In this document: piece by piece, positions 12,091-20,046 of the stretch
Layout of the letters: every line of letters begins with the position of its first letter
How positions within the stretch are numbered: position 1 is the first letter of the stretch
DNA from: a virus
Reading direction: 5' to 3' (one strand)
DNA length: 40,273 bases
IMG/VR virus record: IMGVR_UViG_3300022752_000004
Coordinates: 1-40,273 of that record
Notes under the pieces: generated by a model
The model's database searches: none
Seen by the model: the letters and a program-made list of their open reading frames with translations, nothing else
What the model was told of the DNA's origin: nothing
Program-made: the position numbers and the translations under genes

Positions 12091-12653
12091 GTTATCTCCC
12101 GTCTTTGAGTAACCAATTGAATAGGAGGGCAGGTGTTTATGTCAAGCATCGATGCAATCTGAACTGCACGTTCGGCGTGTCCATCTACATTACCTATCGT
12201 GATACGACCCACGCGATCATAAAGATAACCAAGAGCAAACTGCCCACCACTACCAAGTCCATAAATAGCGGAGTCCGATTGGATGAACGAGAGGTCTGTC
12301 GCAATATGGAAGAGGTTGCCATCAAACGAAACAAGGTAGTCGAACCCTGCGTCTTTTTCTTTTGTCGCTTCATAAGGGTCATATCCGTTCTCTTTAAACG
12401 CCGTGAGTATCGATGGCAGAACCTTCTTACCCATCCACTGGACAGGATCTGCACCTTTATATGATGGCGGAGTCCAGTTATAGGCAAGGATGTCACCAGG
12501 ACGTGAGTCACCAGTGATACCTAGCAGGTACTTACCGATGTTAATTATTTTCGGGGTTGTACTACTAACAGTCCTAAGATTATCTTCGGTTATCTGGCTA
12601 TCAGCAGCCAATACAACTCGGTCTTTGAGTTGGATTCCTACCAGAGTCGTCAT
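12087..12653 (-). CDS. Proteasome beta/HslV-like Ntn peptidase
   Basis: This 188-residue protein starts MTTLVGIQLKDRVVLAADSQ, closely parallel to processed proteasome beta subunits (TTxVGIxLKDxV). Thr2 would be the catalytic N-terminal Thr after Met removal, Asp18 and Lys35 the supporting residues, and YLLGITGDSRPG the following conserved strand. Unlike host beta subunits it lacks a propeptide. Actinobacteria have proteasomes, so it could form its own protease or join or interfere with the host complex. It is the first gene of the replication operon, downstream of the 12.7 kb hub. The ribosome site is weak. Confidence 0.8.
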   Translation of the reverse strand: MTTLVGIQLKDRVVLAADSQITEDNLRTVSSTTPKIINIGKYLLGITGDSRPGDILAYNWTPPSYKGADPVQWMGKKVLPSILTAFKENGYDPYEATKEKDAGFDYLVSFDGNLFHIATDLSFIQSDSAIYGLGSGGQFALGYLYDRVGRITIGNVDGHAERAVQIASMLDINTCPPIQLVTQRREIT

Positions 12654-12773
12654 AACAGGCTAGTGTAGACCTTCGGCGTGTCGTCGCGATAGCGACACAC
12701 CTGCTCATTACAATATGAGCGAAGCGAATTACTAACAGGGGCCGCTTATCGGCGGCCCAGTAGATACCATACT
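12654..12773. promoter_or_regulatory. Hairpin-rich start region of the replication operon
   Basis: Upstream of the proteasome-like gene I see GTGTCG-9 nt-CGACAC (12678-12698) and GGGCCGC-6 nt-GCGGCCC (12739-12758). The promoter of the minus-strand operon should lie here because a terminator at 13022-13053 ends the late operon; a clear -35/-10 pair is not visible. Confidence 0.45.
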
Positions 12774-13004
12774 GTGCGGTTCCGTCTACCAAGGCTGCGT
12801 AAAAATAGCCTACCACCGATACAGGCTTCTGACCTGCGGTCCATAGGACCGACCCATCAATGCGTCTGTGGCTGTACAGTTTTTAATACATATGTTCAAT
12901 TCGAAGACTATGAAATCTGCTGGTATGCCCTTGATGTTCAGTGCGCTAGTTGCGGAAACCTTCTCAAAGCTCCTTGTCCTATAGACAAAGAGAGCGAAAT
13001 TTAG
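12774..13004 (+). CDS. Plus-strand zinc-binding protein within the minus-strand half
   Basis: The 76-residue frame reads HQCVCGCTVF, then YVQFEDYEICWYALDVQCASCGNLLKAPCPID, a two-knuckle zinc module that resembles small proteins of actinobacterial phages. The start (GTG 12774) is uncertain, with no clear ribosome site. A palindrome CGGTCC-ATA-GGACCG (12837-12851) lies inside. It is the only convincing plus-strand gene outside 1288-5756, with its own 3' terminator. Confidence 0.6.
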   Translation: MRFRLPRLRKNSLPPIQASDLRSIGPTHQCVCGCTVFNTYVQFEDYEICWYALDVQCASCGNLLKAPCPIDKESEI

Positions 13005-13021
13005 CACCAAATTTAGGCAAC

Positions 13022-13053
13022 AAAAAAGAGGCCCCAGGATTTCTCCCAGGGCC
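13022..13053 (-). terminator. Bidirectional terminator ending the late operon
   Basis: On the minus strand GGCCCTGGGA-GAAA-TCCTGGGGCC (13053-13030, two G-U pairs) is followed by TCTTTTTT. It lies just past the holin-like gene. On the plus strand it also closes the 12774-13004 gene, with a weaker TTT tail. Confidence 0.85.
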
Positions 13054-13077
13054 TTTCCTCGCAGCGTTCTCTAGAAA

Positions 13078-13269
13078 CTACTTCTTACTTCCGCGACCAA
13101 ATTCTGTGGCCTTTGGATCTAGCCACTTCAATACTGGTCCGAGGAATCCAGCTAGTGCTGCTGTTCCAAGTTTCTTTGGATCAGTCTCACCTGCTAGATA
13201 CAGTGCTACCGCAGCAGATGCTGCAGCGCGGAACCAGGTTGCCGCCATTGCTTTGAACTTCTTGTCCAT
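13078..13269 (-). CDS. Putative holin
   Basis: This 63-residue protein has one hydrophobic stretch (about 10-27, WFRAAASAAVALYLAG), a second weaker one (GTAALAGFLGPVLKWL), and a charged C-terminus (FGRGSKK). Position immediately after the endolysin (TAATG overlap) and at the end of the late operon supports a holin, which would permeabilise the membrane for lysis. It matches the general look of short actinophage holins. Confidence 0.7.
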   Translation of the reverse strand: MDKKFKAMAATWFRAAASAAVALYLAGETDPKKLGTAALAGFLGPVLKWLDPKATEFGRGSKK

Positions 13270-13751
13270 TAGTTCTCCTTTGGACTTGGGGTATCTTTCT
13301 TCTTCGGTTTCTTCTGCACCTTGGCGTAAGCCAAAAGAGCAGCATCAACCGTATTCCATTTCGGTTTATTGAGCCAAGGAAACCAAGGACTGGTGTCCTT
13401 AGCGCATTCAGCCTTGATGGAAATATGCAGATGTTTGACGTGTTTATTCTGGCCTGTATAAACGCGGTCACCGCGCTGGCTAGACCAGATACGTCCACTG
13501 AAAATTAGATATGAGACTCGCTTATCAGCCTTGAGTTTCTCATAGATGTCACCACAGTCAATCCCGTTATGCGGATCGTGGGTTAGGTCTACTGCCAACC
13601 CTGTGTTGTGGTCAGAGTTAGGGTTTTGGGCTATGTGAGCCTTGCTTGGTAGGAGTCCATCGGATGCCTTCTTCCGCTTTGGTACAAGCGCAGTTGCCTG
13701 CCGTAGAACGGCAATAGCAGCAGGTGTTGCACGTTTTGCAACAGGTTTCAC
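13269..13751 (-). CDS. Endolysin, M15/VanY-type peptidase
   Basis: This 160-residue protein carries SDHNTGLAVDLTHDP (His48, Asp55) and KHLHISI (His107, His109), the zinc ligands and catalytic region of M15 D-Ala/L-Ala-D-Glu peptidases used as phage endolysins. The C-terminal KKPKKKD tail is basic and may bind the cell wall. GTG 13751 has AGGAG upstream. It is followed directly by the holin-like gene. Confidence 0.88.
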   Translation of the reverse strand: MKPVAKRATPAAIAVLRQATALVPKRKKASDGLLPSKAHIAQNPNSDHNTGLAVDLTHDPHNGIDCGDIYEKLKADKRVSYLIFSGRIWSSQRGDRVYTGQNKHVKHLHISIKAECAKDTSPWFPWLNKPKWNTVDAALLAYAKVQKKPKKKDTPSPKEN

Positions 13752-13754
13752 AGG

Positions 13755-13958
13755 TCATCTCCTCAATGCTTCTTTGACTAACTCGGTGAGTAAATCTACT
13801 TTTTCTTCCAGAGCGTTTACTTTGTCCTTCATAGAACTACCGCCATTAGGTTTGAGTTCATACAAGAAGGACTTGACGAGCCAACGTAGACCCATCACTA
13901 AGGTTGAGGCTATTCCAAGTATGGTGGCAACAAGCATTGCCCAGTCTGCTAGTGTCAT
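13755..13958 (-). CDS. Small membrane/coiled-coil protein
   Basis: This 67-residue protein has an N-terminal transmembrane segment (about 4-25) and a C-terminal amphipathic helix (VNALEEKVDLLTELVKEAL). The layout resembles DUF2746-like lysis-cassette membrane proteins of actinophages or a spanin-like accessory. It overlaps the stop of the tail gene (TAATG region) and precedes the endolysin. Confidence 0.65.
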   Translation of the reverse strand: MTLADWAMLVATILGIASTLVMGLRWLVKSFLYELKPNGGSSMKDKVNALEEKVDLLTELVKEALRR

Positions 13959-16172
13959 TTATACGCTCCGAATGGTGACGACTAAGGTTCCGCCGAAGCC
14001 TGAGAACCTCTTGTCTTGTGGTGTGCGGTTGATAAAGTCCATCTCTTCTATCAGGCCAATATAGGATTCTCCTGTTCGGAAGTCCTCTATTCGGATGGTA
14101 TCGCCTGCGTTTTCTACTGCTTCAAGTTGTTGCATTCTTCCCCACGCAGAACCTTCAAAGCCAACGGGTACTCCAAACTTATCTGCTTCTCTGTCGTAGC
14201 AGAACAGTGGGTATTGGATAAGGCGTTGACGCGGTACTGCTGGTAGAGACTTGAGTTGGTATCCAGTAAACAATGGACCCTTGGTGTTATCAGTTGTTGA
14301 TCGAGTCATTGTGAACTTGAACCCTAGATATTCCTGTGGTCCAACTGGATATGGAATACCAATTTCAGAGATAGTTGATTGTTGCGAGAATGAGCCAATC
14401 GGATACTCGGTGTAGTCATAACCAATAGATGCGATGTCTAAGCCACCATTGGTCGTATCAATACGTGGAGTAAGTAACTTGAATATCTTTCCTTCAAGTG
14501 TGTTGTAACGGACAAAGCCAGTACGTAGTTCGCCTTGATATACCAAGCGAGTAGCAGACTCAATATAGACAGAGCCATTACTGGATGTGTAGTTAGTTGT
14601 AAAAGCAATACGCTCTGTGCCATCAATGAATGCACAGGCAGTAGTCCTGCGACCAGTAATACGGCTACCAGCCGACTCTGGGAAGTAGTAGGTATCCCAG
14701 GCATAAGGGAAAATCAATGGTGCAGTCTGTGTACCAAGGTCAATGCGTGTAGTTCCTGGAGCGCCATCTACATTGGTAGTAGCCCAGACATAACGACCAC
14801 GAGCTGCAAAGTCATAGACTGGTTGCTCTGATTCAAACAGTAGCGGGCCATAGGCTAGAGATCCGTCATCAGATACTGCAGCCACTCGAACTCCAAGGCT
14901 GGTACCAATCAACATATAGCCAAGGTAGTAATAAATACGGAAGATAAGTTCTCCGCTAGGCATTTCAGCAGCAGTGATAGCACTGGTCAAGGTAGGCATT
15001 GTTCCATTAGAAGCCAAAGTAAACTTTTGGATATTGGATTGGCTACCTGAATAACCAGTCACATAGATAGCAGCACCGCTTGATGTGATGCTGGTATAGG
15101 TGAAATCATTGACTGGATGGGTATAGACAGCAGTAGGTAAAGCAGATGCTGTTGTTGAAATCTCATAGACTGCATTATTGATACAGGCAACAATACGTTC
15201 TTTTGTAAAATCCATTACTGCGTTAGTTACCACGACTGATGATGTCTTCCACATCAAGGTTGCTGCAGTATTCTCATCGTCAGTAAGTAACTTCTTATAC
15301 ATCGCAGTCTTATCGACGCCAGAGTCATCAATCAAAGCTAGCCAGTAGGCATAGACTCCATCATCGCAGTAAGCGTAGACCTTATATGCGCCGACGCTGG
15401 CATAGTTTACAAAGTGTGTGACTGAACTTGATACGCTACCTGTGGCAGCCTGAGAAGCCACGTTGGATGCAGTCTTGGCATAGGTAAAGGTGGTCGTGCT
15501 AGGAACCGAAGCAATCGTGTAGGTACCATTAAAGGTAGCATCCACACCGGTAACAACAATCTCCATACCAATGGATAACCCGTGAGCAGCGCTAGTGGTC
15601 AATGTAGCCACATTGCTGGTCAAGGCCTTATTGCTGACAGTTGCGGTAATCGTTGGATAGATTTTATCAATGTCATATCCGTCAAGCATTAGGCAACCGT
15701 CGTATGTATTACCACTCTTGGTGTATTTAATAGAACGTAGAAACTGCCCTGGTCTACCAGTACCGTTGATGGCAGTGGTAGTAACGTGAGTTGGGTCAAC
15801 GTCTAGAATCAAGCTAACTTGACCTTTAGTCCAGACATCACAGCCTTTGGATTCGGTGTACTGAAAGCGTAAACCTTCATCCTGAGCAGGCTCAAAGTAC
15901 TTGATGCCTTGGCCTAGATGGAATGATGACTGACTACGGAACCACCAACCAGTCAGCGACTGTTCACCAGCCTCACGGGTCTGGTCATACTGTTGCTTAC
16001 GGTACTGAGCCGTGACACGACGATAGGGTGAATCATCGCTGGCTGCCAAAAAGAATGGCAAGCCATTGATTGCTATATCGTAAGCAACGCCTGTGGCTTG
16101 ATAGTTAGTCGAGCCAGCAGGGTTAGACAGGTTATACGGAATTGGATCCGTAATATCAGAACCGTAGGACAA
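13959..16172 (-). CDS. Large tail protein, possible nozzle/tubular type
   Basis: This 737-residue protein starts at TTG 16172 with AGGAG six bases upstream. The N-terminus (WWFRSQSSFHLGQGIKYFEP) and the many beta-strand repeats suggest a beta-propeller structure as in podovirus nozzle proteins. Around 195-250 it contains a separate module (HGLSIGMEIVVTGVDATFNGT) seen as an insert in many phage tail proteins. With the connector at 20 kb it could build the short tail. Exact role is inferred from size, composition and order. Confidence 0.6.
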   Translation of the reverse strand: MSYGSDITDPIPYNLSNPAGSTNYQATGVAYDIAINGLPFFLAASDDSPYRRVTAQYRKQQYDQTREAGEQSLTGWWFRSQSSFHLGQGIKYFEPAQDEGLRFQYTESKGCDVWTKGQVSLILDVDPTHVTTTAINGTGRPGQFLRSIKYTKSGNTYDGCLMLDGYDIDKIYPTITATVSNKALTSNVATLTTSAAHGLSIGMEIVVTGVDATFNGTYTIASVPSTTTFTYAKTASNVASQAATGSVSSSVTHFVNYASVGAYKVYAYCDDGVYAYWLALIDDSGVDKTAMYKKLLTDDENTAATLMWKTSSVVVTNAVMDFTKERIVACINNAVYEISTTASALPTAVYTHPVNDFTYTSITSSGAAIYVTGYSGSQSNIQKFTLASNGTMPTLTSAITAAEMPSGELIFRIYYYLGYMLIGTSLGVRVAAVSDDGSLAYGPLLFESEQPVYDFAARGRYVWATTNVDGAPGTTRIDLGTQTAPLIFPYAWDTYYFPESAGSRITGRRTTACAFIDGTERIAFTTNYTSSNGSVYIESATRLVYQGELRTGFVRYNTLEGKIFKLLTPRIDTTNGGLDIASIGYDYTEYPIGSFSQQSTISEIGIPYPVGPQEYLGFKFTMTRSTTDNTKGPLFTGYQLKSLPAVPRQRLIQYPLFCYDREADKFGVPVGFEGSAWGRMQQLEAVENAGDTIRIEDFRTGESYIGLIEEMDFINRTPQDKRFSGFGGTLVVTIRSV

Positions 16173-16241
16173 CAGTTACTCCTTTATCTAAAAAAAAAAT
16201 GAGCAGTTTTGAGACATACTCAGGTCTGTACTACTAATGCT

Positions 16242-16580
16242 TTAGCGTGCTACTTCGTCCCACTTCTGGTCTGCTTCATTCCAGTTGTATAACTTGCCAT
16301 CAGTAGGCATAGCCACTGGTGCTTCCCAGATATATGTCTCTTCATTCTTTGACCACGATGGGAATGGTTGTGGGGCATAAAACCCTATGCCGTCCCAATG
16401 GAATCCAATGCCTGCATAGTTCTTATGCAGTGGTCGTCCTTCTGGATGTTGATTTCCGTGTGTATTATAGGAAGTTTGAACCCAAGTTCCGCCAAGATTG
16501 TTCTCACACCATTCTTTGGTATCAGCAACAATGACACGGAGTACTGTGTTGTCACTTCCGATTTCTGCAAAATGTGCCAT
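16242..16580 (-). CDS. Tail fibre-associated protein
   Basis: This 112-residue protein begins MAHFAEIGSDNTVLRVIVAD and contains CENNLGGTWVQTSYNTHG, HKNYAGIGFHWDG, PQPFPSW and YIWEAP. This aromatic-rich order is common in small tail proteins of aquatic phages, often encoded beside fibres. Likely a fibre tip, decoration or assembly protein. ATG 16580 overlaps the previous stop. Confidence 0.65.
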   Translation of the reverse strand: MAHFAEIGSDNTVLRVIVADTKEWCENNLGGTWVQTSYNTHGNQHPEGRPLHKNYAGIGFHWDGIGFYAPQPFPSWSKNEETYIWEAPVAMPTDGKLYNWNEADQKWDEVAR

Positions 16581-16777
16581 TAGTTTTCCTTATCTTTCCC
16601 GTTGAATAATGGAATAGAATCTTTCAATACAACCTTACGAGAGGTCACATAACCGCCTTGGTTATCCAATCTGTTCCTTGCTTCTTTCTCATCTTCAGCA
16701 AGGATCTGCACAACCATTACTACTTCGTAGGTATAGGCGTGAGTAGCAAGTGTTCCAGTATCTTTATCTTTTGACAT
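16580..16777 (-). CDS. 65-residue hypothetical protein
   Basis: ATG 16777 has AAAGGG upstream. The sequence is a small alpha/beta protein (YTYEVVMVVQILAEDEKEARNRLDN) without a known motif. It lies between the Gly-rich fibre and the tail fibre-associated gene and is coupled to the latter. Confidence 0.65.
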   Translation of the reverse strand: MSKDKDTGTLATHAYTYEVVMVVQILAEDEKEARNRLDNQGGYVTSRKVVLKDSIPLFNGKDKEN

Positions 16778-16788
16778 AGTGGCCCTTT

Positions 16789-18540
16789 CTAGGCTGCGTA
16801 TCTAACGATAACGATACCAGAGCCGCCATTGCCGCCACCAAAAGCGTTACCACCACCACCGCCACCACCGCCAGTATTGGCAGTACCATTAGTTGCTGCA
16901 ACATTTACGCCACCTGGTTTACCGTAGCCATTACCGCCACCGCCAGAACCACCTACACCGCTTGCAGCAGTTGAACCATTTGATGCGGCACCACCGCCAC
17001 CACCACCAGCATAAAATACAGCAGAGCCAGTAATTGAATTACTTGTTCCTGCTCCACCATTACCGCCAGCATCGCCGTTGGAATTTGCACCGACAGCAGA
17101 AGAACCACCACCTCCGCCACCTGCTCCTGGAGAACCGCCACCATTACCACCAGCATAACCTTCTACTGGGGTGTAACCACCTTCGTTACCTGCTGCTCCA
17201 TTATTGCTTTGATTACCACCGCCGCCTGAACCACCAGTTCCAGGAGTAAATCCAAATCCTGGACCAAATCCACCACCAGTAGATGTTCTAGTTGTAAATC
17301 CAGAACCAGAAATTTCTGAGTTAGAACCTTTAGTTCCATTATTTTCACCAGTTCCAGCACCGCCAGTACCACCGCTACCAACTGTAATTGTATAAGCAGT
17401 TCCGTTGCTAAAAGAAGTTGATGTGAAATAACGATAACCTCCAGCACCGCCACCGCCAGTACCTCCACCACCAACAGGACGACCTCCACCTCCACCTCCA
17501 CCAGCGACTACAAGATAGTCGCAGGTAATGTTTGCAGTAGGTGTAAATGTTCCTGATGAAGTAAATGTGTGAATCCAGTTTGTTCCATCAAATGTAATTG
17601 TTCCACCAGTTGCTTTAGGGTCATTACGAACTGCAAATGTTCCTGATGAATTGAATGTATGGATTGTGTAAGAACCTGAAGTTGTCTTAGTTCCACCACC
17701 TGTGTAATAACCAAATGGAACAGAAGCAGTTGTATAACGACAGATAACTACGCCTGAGCCGCCTGCGGCTGGAGTTCCACTATAAGTATCAACAGAACCA
17801 CCACCGCCGCCTCCGCCTGTATTAGCAGTGCCTGCTACAGCATTTAGACCAGATGATGTAGATGGGCTGTGATAACCACCTGCTCCACCGCCACCAGTAC
17901 CTCCTGTACCAGCAGTGCTAGAGCCAAGAGCGCCACCAGCGCCACCTCCACCTCCGCCATAAGTAACAGAAGATCCAGTAATAGAAACTGCTACACCATT
18001 TCCTCCGTTACCACCTTGACCAGATGTTCCGTTAGAACCAGCGGCATTTGCTCCACCACCGCCACCGCCAGCATTACTATTTGCTGTTCCATTACCACCT
18101 GCATAACCTTGATTAGCGGTTCCTGCTTTCCCGTTATACGCAGTACCGCCACCTCCACCAGAACCACCAGTAGATGCGTTATCGCTATTTGCTAAACCAC
18201 CACCACCGCCACCTGTTGAGGTGATGGTTGAAAAAACACTATTACTTCCACTTGTACCAGCCGCAGAATTATTTGTTCCAGCAGCACCACCTGCTCCAAC
18301 AGTTACAGTAAAAGAAGTATTGAAAGCACAAGTCAAAGCAGTTTCTAAAGTTCCTCCACCACCAGTCGCGGTTACAGTTGAGCGAACACCACCCGCTCCA
18401 CCACCACCACCGCTACGAGTATTGGTAACGTTGTTACCACCACCTCCGCCACCGCCTCCAGCAACAACAAGATAATCAACAGAAATACCTGATTTAGAGT
18501 TAGAAATTGCGGATGACCAAATACCAAGAATAGGTGCCAT
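16789..18540 (-). CDS. Glycine-rich tail fibre/adhesin
   Basis: This 583-residue protein contains two related modules each opening with DYLVVAGGGGGGGG (near 21 and 343), followed by long Gly/Ser/Thr/Asn-rich stretches with repeated GGGGG blocks. Such Gly-rich repeats form stiff polyglycine-II-type bundles in phage adhesin tips. ATG 18540 overlaps the previous stop. It probably contacts the host receptor. The internal repeats would favour recombination and variation. Confidence 0.8.
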   Translation of the reverse strand: MAPILGIWSSAISNSKSGISVDYLVVAGGGGGGGGNNVTNTRSGGGGGAGGVRSTVTATGGGGTLETALTCAFNTSFTVTVGAGGAAGTNNSAAGTSGSNSVFSTITSTGGGGGGLANSDNASTGGSGGGGGTAYNGKAGTANQGYAGGNGTANSNAGGGGGGANAAGSNGTSGQGGNGGNGVAVSITGSSVTYGGGGGGAGGALGSSTAGTGGTGGGGAGGYHSPSTSSGLNAVAGTANTGGGGGGGSVDTYSGTPAAGGSGVVICRYTTASVPFGYYTGGGTKTTSGSYTIHTFNSSGTFAVRNDPKATGGTITFDGTNWIHTFTSSGTFTPTANITCDYLVVAGGGGGGGRPVGGGGTGGGGAGGYRYFTSTSFSNGTAYTITVGSGGTGGAGTGENNGTKGSNSEISGSGFTTRTSTGGGFGPGFGFTPGTGGSGGGGNQSNNGAAGNEGGYTPVEGYAGGNGGGSPGAGGGGGGSSAVGANSNGDAGGNGGAGTSNSITGSAVFYAGGGGGGAASNGSTAASGVGGSGGGGNGYGKPGGVNVAATNGTANTGGGGGGGGNAFGGGNGGSGIVIVRYAA

Positions 18541-18902
18541 TATGCGATGTCTCCTACTACATACCAAGAATCTGTTCCGACTTTGATTGCTGATGCAGAT
18601 GAATACTGAACTCGAAGTTTAGGTGCAGTTGATGTAGCTCCATTAGATGCGATAGTTACGCCAGAACCTTGAGCAAAAGAAACCTGACCAGCACCAATTT
18701 GGATGATGTTCAACTGTGCTCCAATGGGATATGCGACGCTGCTATTAGGCGGAATTGTATATGTTTGAGCAGATGCGTTAGATGCAGTAACCAAAGTGTT
18801 ATTGCTATCTGTCAAAACAAATGTATATGTTGTACCTGTCTGGGCATTGAGAGTCAGTGCCGTTGACGGGCTTACTGAACCACCGATAATTCCTACGCTC
18901 AT
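18540..18902 (-). CDS. Fibre domain protein, paralogue of the 271-aa protein C-terminus
   Basis: This 120-residue protein matches the last 100 or so residues of the protein at 19222-20037 (LTLNAQTGTTYTFVL, NSSVAY, QIGAGQV, GDIA at the same places). It is a standalone copy of a beta-rich fibre domain. TAATG overlaps couple it to both neighbours. Probable virion or receptor-binding component. Confidence 0.75.
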   Translation of the reverse strand: MSVGIIGGSVSPSTALTLNAQTGTTYTFVLTDSNNTLVTASNASAQTYTIPPNSSVAYPIGAQLNIIQIGAGQVSFAQGSGVTIASNGATSTAPKLRVQYSSASAIKVGTDSWYVVGDIA

Positions 18903-19222
18903 TAGTTACCATCCGATCCGAACGCTGAGAATGAAGTGTTGCCAGTCGTTGAATAGACTGTGATGACATCTGTGTTAGCCAATGTGATACCACCTTGGAG
19001 GCTAAATACCGCTCCTGCTGCTAGTGGTACGCCGTAGGCGATGTAGTGCTGGTTAGCCAGGGTTGCGCCTGCTGGTCTAACTGCAATGCGGATGGTGTCT
19101 TGAGTACCACCGATATTGGACGCATTGAGTGTAGAGACAATCGTTGCACTGGATGCAGTAAGCAAGGTTGTTGCTGTTGCTGCAGTCGGTGCGCTCTGCG
19201 CTAGTACTTTATATGTTGGCAT
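18902..19222 (-). CDS. Small structural/fibre protein
   Basis: ATG 19222 is chosen for its overlap with the preceding stop, giving 106 residues. The sequence is Ala/Thr-rich and beta-like (MPTYKVLAQSAPTAAT, TIRIAVRPAG), with no catalytic motif. It sits between two fibre proteins that share a domain, so it is probably part of the same fibre apparatus. Confidence 0.7.
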   Translation of the reverse strand: MPTYKVLAQSAPTAATATTLLTASSATIVSTLNASNIGGTQDTIRIAVRPAGATLANQHYIAYGVPLAAGAVFSLQGGITLANTDVITVYSTTGNTSFSAFGSDGN

Positions 19223-20037
19223 TAGGCAATGTCTCCAATCAAGGTCCAAGTATCTGTTGCTGTCTTGAGAAGGCTTGCTGCAGACCATTGAGCGCGGGTC
19301 TTAGTTCCAGTTCCATTGATGGTGACACCTGCTGCTGCTACCACAGTTACCTGCCCAGCGCCAATTTGTTGTAGGTTGATGATTGCGCCAGTGGCGTATG
19401 CGACAGATGAATTAGCAGGCACAGTTACTGTTATGGCTGAAGCATTATCTAAAGTAACCAACTTGCCATTGTCTGCTAGGACGAAGGTGTATGTAGTTCC
19501 AGTTTGGGCATTCAAAGTCAAGTTCTGCTTCGCATCATTGATTGTTGGACTGGTCAAAGTCTTATTGGTGAGCGTATCTGTTGTCGCTCTACCTACCAAG
19601 GTATCTGTAGCTGCAGGCAACGTTAGCGTAGTTGTTCCTGCTACTGCTGTTGCTTGGACTGTGGTTGAACCAGAGGTAGAACCAGCAAAGCCCATACTTG
19701 CCACAGGCGAGATAGCCAACTTGAATGCGTTGAGATCATCGCTAGTTAGAACGTGCTGGACTGTTGCGCCTGCTGAGTGTTGCACACCAGATGTTCCAGC
19801 TCGTGCTCGAACGATAGTGAATGTGTCACCAGATGTTGCAGTGATAAATACGATTTCTTCGTTTGTGGTATCAGGGTCAATAGCAACGGTGAACTGGTCT
19901 ACGTTACCTGCTGCTAATGTGACTCCACCTAGTAGGGCAGAGCCAGTTCCTGTAGCCACAGTCATTGTTGTTGCAGACGAACTTATCGTCGATGCAAGCG
20001 TTGTCTCAACGCTGATTGATGAGTACTGTCTTGTCAC
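19222..20037 (-). CDS. Fibre/tail protein with duplicated C-terminal domain
   Basis: GTG 20037 (AAGGAAGG upstream) gives 271 residues. The N-terminal 110 residues have a TTMTVATGTGS ... EEIVFITATSGDTFTIVRA domain, widespread in phage fibre N-termini. Then comes TTDTLTNKTLTSPTINDA, a known phage fibre linker, and the C-terminal domain shared with the 120-residue neighbour. Likely anchors the fibre complex to the tail. Confidence 0.75.
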   Translation of the reverse strand: MTRQYSSISVETTLASTISSSATTMTVATGTGSALLGGVTLAAGNVDQFTVAIDPDTTNEEIVFITATSGDTFTIVRARAGTSGVQHSAGATVQHVLTSDDLNAFKLAISPVASMGFAGSTSGSTTVQATAVAGTTTLTLPAATDTLVGRATTDTLTNKTLTSPTINDAKQNLTLNAQTGTTYTFVLADNGKLVTLDNASAITVTVPANSSVAYATGAIINLQQIGAGQVTVVAAAGVTINGTGTKTRAQWSAASLLKTATDTWTLIGDIA

Positions 20038-20046
20038 GGGCCTTCC

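Noticed and set aside
16190-16222. T10 tract with a weak stem on the minus strand after the 112-residue gene, considered as terminator
   Set aside because: Only four base pairs form, and the tail gene beyond it has its own strong ribosome site within the same operon.
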